Shown: positions 24,386 through 33,578 of the stretch, piece by piece
Layout: each line of letters opens with the position of its first letter
Position numbering within the stretch: position 1 is the first letter of the stretch
Assembly (NCBI GenBank): GCA_964292325.1
Contig: CAXYVG010000006.1
Location: 1 to 64,000 of the forward strand
Direction of reading: 5' to 3'
Length of the DNA: 64,000 bases
DNA from: CTSoil-075 sp964292325
GTDB lineage: Bacteria > Bacillota > Negativicutes > DSM-13327
The notes under the pieces: generated by a model
The model's database searches: none
What the model was told of the DNA's origin: nothing
The model's input: only the letters and a program-made list of their open reading frames with translations
Made by a program: the position numbers and the translations under genes

Positions 24386-26848
24386 TTGTCGAATTTTAAT
24401 TTTAAGAGAGATTTTTGGAAGGCAACTACATACAAAGAAGAAAAAAATCGTTTGCTTTATGCCATACCATGGTGTTATATCACGAAAGACAGCTTAGTTT
24501 TTAATAAAGACGGTTCGATACAATTAACATTTGCTTATCGGCCGCCTGATATTGAGTCAGCAACTTTTGAAGAATTGCAGTATCAAACTGCGCAATTAAA
24601 CAATATATTTCGCCGTTTTGGTCGTGGATGGGCGGTATGGATGGAATCCCAAAGGCGAAAGAGTGATTCATATATATCAGCCACTTATCTCGTACCAATT
24701 ATGGAACGGTTTGAGAGAGAGCGTAGATCATATTTTTCTTCAGGCGTACACTATGAAAATTATTACTATATTACGATCTATTACAACTCCTTTACTTCAG
24801 AAGTCGATAATGTACTAAATAAAGTAAAATCATTTTTTATCACCAACTCATCGGATAGTCGTAAAGCTGCTGAAAAAGAACTGGCTGATTATATAGAGAT
24901 TTTTTCGCAGCATATCGAAACCATATACAGTCTGATTCACTCTATTTTTCCTGGTAGTAAATTATTAACACCCGATGAAACGTTAACATATCTACATTAT
25001 CTTGTATCTGACACCTATCACCCAGTGAAAGTTCCTGATCCGGCTATGCCTCTTGATTATTATTTATATGACTCGGACTTGTCAGGGCAATGGAATCCTC
25101 GTATTGGCAATAAACATATTCGAATTGTGAGTATTCGTGATTATTCCAATAAGACGGACCCGGGAATGTTTGACGAAATTAACAATTTGAATTTTGAGTA
25201 TCGATATGTAACGCGCCTCCAATTCCTTGACAAACTAGATGCCCGTAACGTGATGAAGGATTTGGAACAAAAGTGGGACCAAAAACAAAAGACGTTTATA
25301 CAAATGGTATATGAAGAGATTAGTAAAAAAGAAACGCTAAAAATAGATAAAACGGCTGTTGAAAATGCAGATTTAATCGCGGATGGGGTTGTGTATTTAG
25401 ATCAGGATGATGTTGGTTTCGGATACTATACCCTCACGATTGTTGTAGCTGATGAAGAGGAGGAAAAAGCGATAGCCAAAGCTCAGGAAGTAAAAAAAAT
25501 AATAAACAAGCGTGGCTTTACTGCTACTGTAGAAGGGGCTAATTCAGTAGAAGCTTGGTTTAGTTCCTTGCCAGGGATGTTTTTTCATAATGTTCGCCGG
25601 GCGATGGTTTCTACTGTGAATATGGCTCATATGGCTCCAGTTAGCGATATTTGGCCTGGCGAAAAAGTGAACAAGCATCTGCAAGGGCCGCCACTTATTT
25701 ATTGTGATACTGAAAACAGCATTCCTTTTCGGCTATCGCTACATGATGGGGATGTGAGTCATGCAGCGATCATCGGACCGACTGGTAGCGGGAAATCTGT
25801 TTTACTCAATACGCTAGAAGCATATTTTACGAAATACAATGGTGCTCGTCTTTTTATTTTTGATAAAAGTGCATCCAGTCGTGCCATTACAACGGCTATG
25901 GGAGGTAATTTTTATAATCTTGGTCTAGAAGAGGATGAAATTTCTTTTCAACCATTGGCTCTCATACATGATGAGACGGAACGATCTTGGGCGGCTGAAT
26001 GGCTCAATAGTTTTTTGAAATTAGAGAAATTTCAGGTTACTCCTTCGTCGAAAGATCTCATCTGGAAAGCGTTATGCTCTCTTGCTGAGTTACCAATGGA
26101 GCAGCGCACCATCAGTATATTTTCTGGTATTGTACAGGATCAGGATATCCGCCAGGCACTTGTTCCGCTCACCAAGGATGGTAGCTTCGGCAAATTATTC
26201 GATTCCAATAAAGATCGATTTGGAGAAGGAAACTGGCAGGTTTTTGAAATGGAAGCTCTGATGAATATTCCTTCCATTGTGCCGCCAACGCTTGATTATC
26301 TTTTCCATCGAATTGAATCGCAGTTAAAGGAAAAACCTGTTGATGGGAATCCTTGGTCTCCAGCGATGATCGTACTTGACGAATGTTGGTTGTATCTCAA
26401 AAACGAGATATTTACGGCTAAGATTAGGGAATACTTTAAAGATATGCGGAAAAAAAATTGCGGCATTGTAATCGCCACCCAAAATCTTTCGGATATTATG
26501 GCCAATCAGGATTTTGCAGATACCATTATCAACAACTGCCCAACAAAAATATTCTTGCCAAATCAATATGCTACCAATGAAACGAATCTGCGCCTTTACA
26601 AACTTTTCGGCCTCAATGAGGCGCAAATCAGAATTATCAAGGAAGCAAGAAGTAAGCATGACTATTATATAAGTCAGGGTGGACATTGCCGGAAGTTTCA
26701 ATTGGCACTCCAACCGACGGAATTGACCATTCTTACTGCCACTAGTAAAGAAGAACAAGCCAAGATAACAGAAATATTACGTGAGTTCCCTAAAGAGGAT
26801 TTTGTAAAATATTGGCTTTTCTACAAAGGCGTATTAGATGCTGTGTAG
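24386..26848 (+). CDS. trbE: VirB4/TrbE ATPase
   Basis: 820 residues, TTG start after GGAGGAAG. An N-terminal CagE/TrbE domain (YAIPWCYITKDSLVFNKDGS) is followed by the ATPase half: Walker A IIGPTGSGKSVLLN (about 465), Walker B MIVLDECWLYL (about 660), GIVIATQNLSDI, and a C-terminal FLPNQYATNE block. It is the largest, universal T4SS ATPase, energising pilus assembly and substrate transfer. Followed by a short hairpin (26866-26886) within the operon. Confidence 0.95.
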   Translation: MSNFNFKRDFWKATTYKEEKNRLLYAIPWCYITKDSLVFNKDGSIQLTFAYRPPDIESATFEELQYQTAQLNNIFRRFGRGWAVWMESQRRKSDSYISATYLVPIMERFERERRSYFSSGVHYENYYYITIYYNSFTSEVDNVLNKVKSFFITNSSDSRKAAEKELADYIEIFSQHIETIYSLIHSIFPGSKLLTPDETLTYLHYLVSDTYHPVKVPDPAMPLDYYLYDSDLSGQWNPRIGNKHIRIVSIRDYSNKTDPGMFDEINNLNFEYRYVTRLQFLDKLDARNVMKDLEQKWDQKQKTFIQMVYEEISKKETLKIDKTAVENADLIADGVVYLDQDDVGFGYYTLTIVVADEEEEKAIAKAQEVKKIINKRGFTATVEGANSVEAWFSSLPGMFFHNVRRAMVSTVNMAHMAPVSDIWPGEKVNKHLQGPPLIYCDTENSIPFRLSLHDGDVSHAAIIGPTGSGKSVLLNTLEAYFTKYNGARLFIFDKSASSRAITTAMGGNFYNLGLEEDEISFQPLALIHDETERSWAAEWLNSFLKLEKFQVTPSSKDLIWKALCSLAELPMEQRTISIFSGIVQDQDIRQALVPLTKDGSFGKLFDSNKDRFGEGNWQVFEMEALMNIPSIVPPTLDYLFHRIESQLKEKPVDGNPWSPAMIVLDECWLYLKNEIFTAKIREYFKDMRKKNCGIVIATQNLSDIMANQDFADTIINNCPTKIFLPNQYATNETNLRLYKLFGLNEAQIRIIKEARSKHDYYISQGGHCRKFQLALQPTELTILTATSKEEQAKITEILREFPKEDFVKYWLFYKGVLDAV

Positions 26849-26865
26849 TCTCTAACGAGATCATT

Positions 26866-26886
26866 CCTCGCAGCACTGCTGCGAGG
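26866..26886 (+). terminator. Intra-operon hairpin, possible attenuator or mRNA processing site
   Basis: CCTCGCAGCA and TGCTGCGAGG around one base, without a T run, between trbE and trbJ. Likely to tune downstream expression rather than stop it. Confidence 0.45.
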
Positions 26887-26912
26887 TCATTCTTATACGA
26901 GGGAGGAGCAAT

Positions 26913-27650
26913 ATGGAAAAAAGGACTTACCTAATGATCATTGCTCTTTGTGGAGTCGGTCTAACGTTGCCTCTGGCGGTTCTTCCTGAAATAGAGGCGG
27001 CAATTCCTGTAGTGGATTCGTCTAATATTGCCCAACAATACCAGACCTACCTTCAAACCTATCAAACCGTCATAAATACGGCAAAGCAGATTACGCTTCA
27101 GATTCAAGAACTTAAGGCGTTGCCAGCTAATACTCTTAGTAAATATCAGTCTATTTTGAACCAAGAAGTCAGTGCAATACAAACGAGTCTTTCTAATACA
27201 TCTGGAGTACTGAATCCGCAAAAAACTTTGAATAGTATTTGGAACTCCACCTTTAAGCCTGCTGGGACCATTACGGCCAATAATATTACAGGAACCAAAG
27301 TTAGCGCTGTAAACGGCACAACCATTAAGGCGCTAGAGCAAGCAAACTATGACAGCTTTAACGTTGTGAAAACGGCCATTAATAACATCAACCAGACACA
27401 AAGTAACCTAGATCAGCTGATGAAATTGAATGCAGGAGCTGAAGGGCAAAAACAATCGACGCAGATTAATAATATGTTACTAGCGGAACAGGCCAAACTT
27501 TTGCAACAACAAAATATCATTCGTGCCGCCGAAGCAGCAGCGAGAATTTCATATTACCAAAGACTAAACCAACTCGATGCTCTGGCAGAAGCTCAGTGTA
27601 ATCAGGCAGCGAATTCAATTATGAACATGCCAAAAGCACCATTGTACTAA
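26913..27650 (+). CDS. trbJ: VirB5/TrbJ-like secreted T4SS protein (first copy)
   Basis: 245 residues with a signal peptide (about 1-31) and a helical mature part: NIAQQYQTYLQTYQTVINTA, then EQANYDSFNVVKTAINNINQ, as in TrbJ/VirB5. Good GGGAGGAG site. The C-terminus ends QAANSIMNMPKAPLY, and nearly the same string recurs in the lipoprotein at 31551. VirB5 proteins are minor pilus-tip components that contact the recipient. A second relative lies at 30686. Confidence 0.85.
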   Translation: MEKRTYLMIIALCGVGLTLPLAVLPEIEAAIPVVDSSNIAQQYQTYLQTYQTVINTAKQITLQIQELKALPANTLSKYQSILNQEVSAIQTSLSNTSGVLNPQKTLNSIWNSTFKPAGTITANNITGTKVSAVNGTTIKALEQANYDSFNVVKTAINNINQTQSNLDQLMKLNAGAEGQKQSTQINNMLLAEQAKLLQQQNIIRAAEAAARISYYQRLNQLDALAEAQCNQAANSIMNMPKAPLY

Positions 27651-27670
27651 TTATGCGAGGGGGAAGGTGA

Positions 27671-28720
27671 ATGAGCACCTCTCTAACATCTGAATTATTT
27701 CTGAATGATCTATTGACCTATTTCCAAGCGCAGTGTTTGAATGGTTTGAAATCCCTTTTACCAGAAGCCTTATTTTTAGTATGGGCTTTTGGAATTATCC
27801 TGATTTGTATGAGGATGATCACTCAGGGGAATATTTTCGGCAGTGGATCGTGGCAAAGCTATATCATAATGACGCTTAAAATTGGCGTATTCGTATTTCT
27901 GGTCACAAATTGGGAAGACATTACAATTAATATCATTTTTAAGTCTTTTGAAGTTGCTGGTCAGACGGCGAGTAATATTTCTGCAAATGTAAAGCCATCA
28001 GGGATTTTAAGTCTCGGTTTTACGATAACGCAAAACGTATTTGCAGATGTTTTAAAGTCGTTCATTATGAATGCTTTCTTCGTTATGGCGCTACGTCTTC
28101 TCATGTGCCTGGTCATCATTGCAGCGTTTTCCTATATGGCGATTATGTTTTTCTTGGTGACAATTGAATTTTATCTCACAGCTAGTCTGTCGGTAATTTT
28201 GATTCCCTTTGGCATGGTTCCTTATCTAAAATTTTTATTCAATAACGTAGTATCGGCCATGTTTAGTTTCGGTATTAAATATATGACGATGGTTTTCATA
28301 TTGGGACTTGGGGCAAATTTATTTACTTCGTGGAATGTATCACTAGATGCGAATACGCAATGGCAAAGCCTGGCTCAAGTCGCTGTTGGTGTTGTTGTTT
28401 ACTGCGTGATGTGTTTAAAAATTCCAGAACTTGTGAGCGGCATGATCCATGGGGCACCGTCTCATGATAGTGGTACGCAAATGGCAGTTTCTGCTGCTAC
28501 TTCTGCAGGTGGTATGGCAGTAACTGCAGGAAGAGGAGCAGGCCGGTATGCCTGGAATTCGACTAGATCGATAAGGCAAAAAGGATGGGAAACGACGAAA
28601 CGGGGAGGAAGGATGGCTATGGGCAAAGCCAAAAGTGGAGGAAAGATAGCGATAGATAAAGCAAAGAATTATACAGAACAGAGTCTGTCAAACATTAAGA
28701 ATCGGTTTATGGGAAAATGA
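27671..28720 (+). CDS. trbL: VirB6/TrbL inner-membrane channel protein
   Basis: 349 residues, start ATG after GGGGGAAGGTG. About six membrane helices (43-60, 70-87, 130-165, 170-190, 200-220, 240-258) and a long basic, Gly-rich cytoplasmic tail (SGGKIAIDKAKN). TrbL/VirB6 forms the inner-membrane pore region. It is directly followed by a second TrbL-like gene that carries an extra peptidase domain. Confidence 0.88.
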   Translation: MSTSLTSELFLNDLLTYFQAQCLNGLKSLLPEALFLVWAFGIILICMRMITQGNIFGSGSWQSYIIMTLKIGVFVFLVTNWEDITINIIFKSFEVAGQTASNISANVKPSGILSLGFTITQNVFADVLKSFIMNAFFVMALRLLMCLVIIAAFSYMAIMFFLVTIEFYLTASLSVILIPFGMVPYLKFLFNNVVSAMFSFGIKYMTMVFILGLGANLFTSWNVSLDANTQWQSLAQVAVGVVVYCVMCLKIPELVSGMIHGAPSHDSGTQMAVSAATSAGGMAVTAGRGAGRYAWNSTRSIRQKGWETTKRGGRMAMGKAKSGGKIAIDKAKNYTEQSLSNIKNRFMGK

Positions 28721-28733
28721 GTAAGCAAGAGAA

Positions 28734-30086
28734 ATGATTTTCATAAAACGTCTAGTATCGCTTTTTATCTTCTTCTTTCTTTTTGCGCAGCCCAACTTTG
28801 CCTTGGCGGAAAACTGGCCCATTACAAGTTCTTTCGGTTGGAGAATCATAGATGGCGTGAGTAATTATCACAAGGGTGTGGACTTTGGTATTGATGTTGG
28901 CACAGCAGTGCCTGCTACAGAGAATGGTACTGTGGAATCAGCGGGATGGGATAGTAGTGGCGGTGGAAATATGGTCGTGATTGATCATGGCAATGGTGTG
29001 GAAACGGCCTATATGCATTTTTCCCAGTTTGCCGTCTCTGGAGGGCAAAGCGTTAGTAAAGGGCAGATCATTGGATATAGCGGTAACACTGGACATTCTA
29101 CAGGTCCACATCTACATGTTGGCTATTACCGCAATGGTCAAGCGATAAATCCTGTACCATATTTATTGGCGCAAGGATGGGATTTTACCAATATGCCTAC
29201 CTCGGACGGCTTTTTTACTGGTTTTGATCTAGATTTGTGGGGATACAGCAATCCAGGCGATGCGGTCTGGAATTTTTCTGGATTTTATGAATTTGGAAAA
29301 TCTCTAGATGACGTGATCGCAACCTTTGCGGATGGATGTAAAAAAGGACTGGAAGCTTTGCAAGAGGAAGCAGTTCATTTACTTTGGATTCTTGCTGTGA
29401 TTGATTTGGCGTGGCTTGCGATACAACATACTCTGAACGGGAATTCGATTACAGGAAACATATGGATTACCCGGTTTTTAAAATATGGGTTTATTCTGTA
29501 TCTCATTATGAATTGGGCTGATATTGTAAATTATATGGTTAGCCCCTTGTTTTCGAGTGGTGTATCTGATTTTTTTGGTAATACATCGACTTCGGCGAAC
29601 GCTTTTTCTAAGCCTGGCGACGTGGTTTCAAAAGGAGTTCATCTGATTGAACCGGCATTTACTTATCTTTCACAAAATGCCGGAAATAATATGTTGTTGT
29701 GTTTAACTTGTGCGTTTTTATCTCTCTTGATCCTACTTTTCTTCGTGCTCATTGGGATTGCTCTAGTGATTTATAACGTCGAGTTTTATGTGATTGCCGT
29801 ATTCGCTGTTATTGCGCTGCCATTTGGATTAGTCGGAGGCATGTTTTCACAGATCAAGGCTTTTCCTGGAGGGATGCTAGGCTCTCTGATCGCATCGGCC
29901 ATAAAAATTCTGATTGCGAGTATTGTAATAACACTGATTATCAACATTCTATCACCGATGCAACCAGTACCATATGAATGTACGGCTTATATCAAAATCC
30001 TCGTAGTCTGTTTCTGTTTCTTTCTGATGATCATACGGATTCCGCCGAACGTCACTACTTTCTTTAAAGGGCATGTGAATTTTTAG
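28734..30086 (+). CDS. M23 peptidoglycan peptidase fused to a TrbL/VirB6-like membrane domain
   Basis: 450 residues; the frame opens at 28734 with a signal peptide (about 1-25). Residues 27-145 are an M23 (LytM) domain with intact zinc ligands: HKGVDFGIDVG (H-x3-D) and HLHVGYY (H-x-H). Residues about 205-445 are a multi-helix TrbL-like domain (HLLWILAVIDLAWLAIQHTL; MNWADIVNYMV, similar to the MNWADI-like VTNWEDI of the preceding gene). It likely cuts the cell wall so the channel can cross it, replacing the VirB1 transglycosylase, which I do not find. The fusion puts wall cutting and channel in one chain. Confidence 0.87.
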   Translation: MIFIKRLVSLFIFFFLFAQPNFALAENWPITSSFGWRIIDGVSNYHKGVDFGIDVGTAVPATENGTVESAGWDSSGGGNMVVIDHGNGVETAYMHFSQFAVSGGQSVSKGQIIGYSGNTGHSTGPHLHVGYYRNGQAINPVPYLLAQGWDFTNMPTSDGFFTGFDLDLWGYSNPGDAVWNFSGFYEFGKSLDDVIATFADGCKKGLEALQEEAVHLLWILAVIDLAWLAIQHTLNGNSITGNIWITRFLKYGFILYLIMNWADIVNYMVSPLFSSGVSDFFGNTSTSANAFSKPGDVVSKGVHLIEPAFTYLSQNAGNNMLLCLTCAFLSLLILLFFVLIGIALVIYNVEFYVIAVFAVIALPFGLVGGMFSQIKAFPGGMLGSLIASAIKILIASIVITLIINILSPMQPVPYECTAYIKILVVCFCFFLMIIRIPPNVTTFFKGHVNF

Positions 30087-30097
30087 GAGTGATTCAT

Positions 30098-30673
30098 TTG
30101 GATGCAAAAATTTTATTTTCTAACTGGACTCACCGCAAAACTCTGTATATGCTCTTACTCGTTGCCTGTCTCATTGGACCACTATTACATAGTTTTGGGA
30201 TTATACCAAGTTTAAACATACTATTTTTAAATTGCACTCAGTCGGCACCGGTAGGGATTTATCTATCCTGTTTCAACCAAAAAATAAATTCTGGAGATTA
30301 TGTGATTGTACTTCCGCCTGAAGAAGCGAAACCCTATCTCTATGATCGGCACTGGACGGTATCAGCATTTTTACTCAAACAAGTCGCTGCCTTGCCAGGT
30401 GAACAGTATGAAATTTGCAAACCTTGGCTTGTGATGAAAGAGAAAAAGGCTTATATCTTTATGGAAGACTCAGATGGTATGCCGATGGAGTCTCCGATCA
30501 ATGGAGTTTATACAGTGCCAGAAGATAAAATATTACTTGTATCTTTTGATGTGCCAAGATCTTTTGACAGCCGTTATTTTGGACCAATAGACCAGTCGCT
30601 CATTATCCGAAAAGTAGTTCCTAGTATTGTGTTACCACCCGTTTTAGAGAGTTGGTTATTGGATAAATCGTAA
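30098..30673 (+). CDS. traF: TraF-like S26 signal peptidase (pilin-processing)
   Basis: 191 residues. I use TTG 30098, 8 bases after AGGAG; the upstream GTG (30089) overlaps that site. One N-terminal membrane helix is followed by NCTQSAPVGIYLSCF, where S of SAPVGIY is the nucleophile, and LLKQVAALPGEQYE, with the general-base K. That is the S26 TraF pattern. In RP4, TraF matures and cyclises TrbC. Gly/Pro-rich end block: FGPIDQSLIIRKVVP. It lies within the trb operon. Confidence 0.88.
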   Translation: MDAKILFSNWTHRKTLYMLLLVACLIGPLLHSFGIIPSLNILFLNCTQSAPVGIYLSCFNQKINSGDYVIVLPPEEAKPYLYDRHWTVSAFLLKQVAALPGEQYEICKPWLVMKEKKAYIFMEDSDGMPMESPINGVYTVPEDKILLVSFDVPRSFDSRYFGPIDQSLIIRKVVPSIVLPPVLESWLLDKS

Positions 30674-30685
30674 AAGGAGGAATTT

Positions 30686-31480
30686 ATGAAATTGAGGAAG
30701 GTCATTATGTTGTGCCTTATTTCATTCATTTCTTTAAGTTTGACGGCAGGTTATGCTTGGTGGGGGTTATATCCTGGTGCCCATGTCATCGATATCGGTA
30801 GGCTGCAACGATCCATACAAGTCACAGCACAGGCTCTTCTGACAGCTGGGCAAACGCTCAAAAATTATCAAAACAAATTGACTAGTCTGTTACCAACATC
30901 GGTATTTGGTGAAGTGAATGCAAGGATTCAATCTGTTACAACAGTGGAAAATCAATTTCTCTCCTCGTTGACTGGTCCAATGAACAAAAAGCAGCAGGCT
31001 ATACAATTAGAAACAGGTAAAAATAACTCTGCTTCTGCTTGGAATGTATTTTCAGATCCCACAGATGCCAACCTGTCAGGTAGTGCTACAACTGCACAAC
31101 GTCTAGCAATGCGAACAGTAGAAGAAAACTCCAATTATGATGCTTTTAATGTGATACGGATGCAAAGTGATAATCTGCAAACGATTAGTGCAGAAATAAA
31201 TCGATTGGCTGGAGTTGTAGAACCTGGAAATCAGGGGCAACGGCAGATTGGCATTACCCAACGGGCGCTGATAACTAAAATGATGATGAATAATTTATAT
31301 GAGGAAGCGGCTACTGATATTGCGACAGAAACGAAAACAAGAGGAGATATTACTAAAAATATGATTGGTATTCGCCAAGCGCAGTATTTGCAGATGGGAA
31401 CCTATGATCCATACAAACGTACAACTCAGGACAATACGTTGTACCCTGCAACCACGGCTAGAGGGTATCCTCAGTTCTGA
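30686..31480 (+). CDS. Second VirB5/TrbJ-like secreted protein
   Basis: 264 residues with a signal peptide (about 1-23) and AAGGAGG. The mature part is helical; ENSNYDAFNVIRMQSDNLQT matches the corresponding block of the first copy (ANYDSFNVVKTAINNINQ), showing common ancestry. It has a longer N-terminal part and a different C-terminus (YPATTARGYPQF). Two VirB5 variants may form different pilus-tip parts or recognise different recipients. Confidence 0.72.
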   Translation: MKLRKVIMLCLISFISLSLTAGYAWWGLYPGAHVIDIGRLQRSIQVTAQALLTAGQTLKNYQNKLTSLLPTSVFGEVNARIQSVTTVENQFLSSLTGPMNKKQQAIQLETGKNNSASAWNVFSDPTDANLSGSATTAQRLAMRTVEENSNYDAFNVIRMQSDNLQTISAEINRLAGVVEPGNQGQRQIGITQRALITKMMMNNLYEEAATDIATETKTRGDITKNMIGIRQAQYLQMGTYDPYKRTTQDNTLYPATTARGYPQF

Positions 31481-31550
31481 AATGTAATTTGTTGTAAGTG
31501 ATAGAAACAAAGATCAAGAGTCAATAATAGAAAGGAATGATGGATTATAT

Positions 31551-31790
31551 ATGAATAAAATTGTGGTAACTTTGGTGATCATTTTGGGAACAGCATTTTT
31601 TACAGGAGGCTGTAGTCAGTCTGGTCAGTCTGAACAAGAAAAATATTATAAACAACTGAATGAAGACCGCAAAAAAGCAGAAAAAATGAATCAAGAAGCG
31701 GCGGATTCAATTATGCAAATGAAAAAAGCCCCTTTATATGATAATGCGGAAAACACTCCAGCTTCAAACCCTAGTAATAAGAACAAATAA
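31551..31790 (+). CDS. Small lipoprotein, VirB7-like or entry-exclusion (TrbK-like) candidate
   Basis: 79 residues. Signal peptide with lipobox (FFTGGC, Cys about 21), then a short charged mature region. It contains NQEAADSIMQMKKAPLYDNA, which closely matches the C-terminus of the first TrbJ (NQAANSIMNMPKAPLY). Position after the core genes and size fit VirB7 (outer-membrane core lipoprotein) or TrbK (surface exclusion); the sequence cannot separate them. It is the last gene before a strong terminator. Confidence 0.75.
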   Translation: MNKIVVTLVIILGTAFFTGGCSQSGQSEQEKYYKQLNEDRKKAEKMNQEAADSIMQMKKAPLYDNAENTPASNPSNKNK

Positions 31791-31796
31791 ACGATC

Positions 31797-31846
31797 TATG
31801 GACAGTTAATGATTCTCCGAGTATTTTTTAACTGTCCATATTTTTT
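31797..31846 (+). terminator. Terminator ending the trb operon
   Basis: TATGGACAGTTAA and TTAACTGTCCATA pair perfectly across 18 bases; a six-T run follows. Confidence 0.9.
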
Positions 31847-31912
31847 CTGGGTAAGAGCATCTTTGTCATGAAAGGAAAAGTACATACGATTCATGAGGAG
31901 GATATAAACGAA

Positions 31913-32650
31913 ATGTTGAAATACAATAAAGAGTTACTGGAAGAACCTGATCATCAGTCTAGACAAATCAGTATAAAAGAATTGCAAATCATTATTCAGG
32001 AGCATCAGGACAAAATTGATCGTATGGATCAGGACTTATCTAGCATGCTAAAAAAATATTTACCAACAGTGAAGAATAAAATGGAGCTGGAACGAGAAGG
32101 ACATAGAGAATGCCTAAAGCAAAATCCGGAGATCTCTCAAAGTGAAAGTAAAATCGCCAGGGAAAGCAAAGAATATATTGCAGCTGTCAAGGCATATGAT
32201 GCAAAGTCTGCACCGAAATTTTATGAGGTATGGAAGAAAAATAGTATAACGAATGAAATACAGCAACTTGATAACTGGCGGGAGTCTATCCATTCTATGA
32301 ATCATAAATTGGCTAATGAAAAAAGTATATATTTAAAAACGCCTTCGGCAAGACAATTTATTGATCACTATATTAAAGAAAAAATAACAGAGCAAGACAA
32401 CAATCAAAAAAGAATTCAAGAGATGCATGGTAAGCGAAATGAACTGAGTGATCTAAGAACAAAAATAGCAAATATTAATTTTACCGTCAGCCAGATAAAA
32501 AATAATAGTGCAACCATTACAATGAATGGAAATCTAAAAGATCTGAATCATGTAGCATCACAAAGCGAGAAAATTAAAAACCAGTTAGTAAAAATTCAGT
32601 TCAATGAAAACACTTTTACTAAATCACATGGGCTTGATCGATATCGTTAA
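31913..32650 (+). CDS. Coiled-coil protein of the transfer region
   Basis: 245 residues from ATG 31913, which has AGGAGG 11 bases upstream; an in-frame ATG at 31868 has no ribosome site. Highly charged and helical throughout (QEHQDKIDRMDQDLSSMLKK and similar), with no membrane segment and no catalytic motif. It lies between the trb terminator and the candidate oriT and overlaps nothing. Possibly a DNA-processing accessory protein; family not recognised. Confidence 0.5.
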   Translation: MLKYNKELLEEPDHQSRQISIKELQIIIQEHQDKIDRMDQDLSSMLKKYLPTVKNKMELEREGHRECLKQNPEISQSESKIARESKEYIAAVKAYDAKSAPKFYEVWKKNSITNEIQQLDNWRESIHSMNHKLANEKSIYLKTPSARQFIDHYIKEKITEQDNNQKRIQEMHGKRNELSDLRTKIANINFTVSQIKNNSATITMNGNLKDLNHVASQSEKIKNQLVKIQFNENTFTKSHGLDRYR

Positions 32651-32678
32651 TTATAGACAAATAAAGGAGTTGCTCTAT

Positions 32679-32933
32679 ATGGATATGATGGAAAAATTAC
32701 TCAAAGAAGAAGAAAAAGCGCAAGCAAGATTAAAAAAAATTAAGGAACAAAAAGAAGAGTTTGAAAAAAAGATCATGGCGAAAATACCGATCCTTTTGCA
32801 AGAAAAATATCCGGATATTTACAATGAGATTAGGGAAGCTGTAATTAGTAAAAGTGAAACGAAAAAAACACCCAAAATAGAAGAGGACGGTAATTTAAAA
32901 AATATAGATATAACATCTGAAATCAATCCATAA
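32679..32933 (+). CDS. Small coiled-coil protein
   Basis: 84 residues from ATG 32679, 12 bases after AAAGGAG; a longer in-frame start lies inside the preceding gene. Strongly charged helix (EKLLKEEEKAQARLKKIKEQ) with an acidic tail. It lies directly upstream of the candidate oriT and is probably co-transcribed with the preceding coiled-coil gene. Function unknown. Confidence 0.5.
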   Translation: MDMMEKLLKEEEKAQARLKKIKEQKEEFEKKIMAKIPILLQEKYPDIYNEIREAVISKSETKKTPKIEEDGNLKNIDITSEINP

Positions 32934-32939
32934 CAAAGT

Positions 32940-33245
32940 AAGATCCAACGAATGCCTATCGCTTTTATCAAAGCGATGGGCAACGTATATCAGTAAAAAA
33001 TGGTCGGCAGAGCAGCAAAGAGTAGCTGCGAAAACGTAGTGAAGCTGCCCTATTTACCTCAACCATTTTTTGCGAAAAAATGGTCACACCTGACGCAATC
33101 CTACGGATTTGCTTTCAGGCTATATACGGCGTGGTTTTAAGATATTCCCGATAGGAATATAAACAGGAGTATAAATCATTACAATCGCTCGATAGTCAAT
33201 CATTAATAGGTACTCCTAATGATGATACGATAGGAGAAGGTTTAT
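32940..33245 (+). other. Candidate origin of transfer (oriT)
   Basis: A 306-bp gene-free gap directly upstream of the RHH accessory, coupling protein and relaxase genes. It holds an inverted repeat GCCTATCGCTTT/AAAGCGATGGGC (32954-32981, one T-G pair), a perfect IR ACCATTTTTT-GCG-AAAAAATGGT (33062-33084), and a direct repeat of AAAAAATGGTC at 32995 and 33075. On the minus strand, 33118-33131 reads CGCCGTATATAGCC, resembling the TATAGCC side of the R388-type nic site used by MobF relaxases. Location and repeats are seen; the nic assignment is inference. Confidence 0.55.
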
Positions 33246-33575
33246 ATGCCGAAAATAACTCAAAGCAAAACTGAAAAAATACAGTTTTGGGCGACGCCAG
33301 CTGAAAAAAATCAACTTCAACGATTAGCAACAATGAATAATAAATCCTTATCTCAGTACCTTCTTGATAGCGGTCTTTCTCTTTCACTTGATACAGCAAA
33401 AATTGATTTCTATACAACCATCAACTCAAATCTAAATTACTTAAAACGCATATCCTACGTAATTTCAAAACTTGAATTATTGATTGCCGCTGAACAATAT
33501 GACAATCAAGATTTTGTCGTAGATTTTTATAAAGCGACTATGGCAGAAGCGGAAAAACTTTTCAAGGAGGAGTAG
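33246..33575 (+). CDS. Ribbon-helix-helix relaxasome accessory protein (MobC/TrwA-like)
   Basis: 109 residues after AGGAGAAGG. The N-terminal block TEKIQFWATPAEKNQLQRLA plus NNKSLSQYLLDSGLSL is the typical ribbon-helix-helix arrangement of MobC/TraJ/NikA-type oriT-binding proteins: one beta strand and two helices with S-x-S-x-Y. The rest is helical. It sits between the candidate oriT and virD4, as expected for a nicking accessory and self-regulator. Confidence 0.78.
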   Translation: MPKITQSKTEKIQFWATPAEKNQLQRLATMNNKSLSQYLLDSGLSLSLDTAKIDFYTTINSNLNYLKRISYVISKLELLIAAEQYDNQDFVVDFYKATMAEAEKLFKEE

Positions 33576-33578
33576 GTA

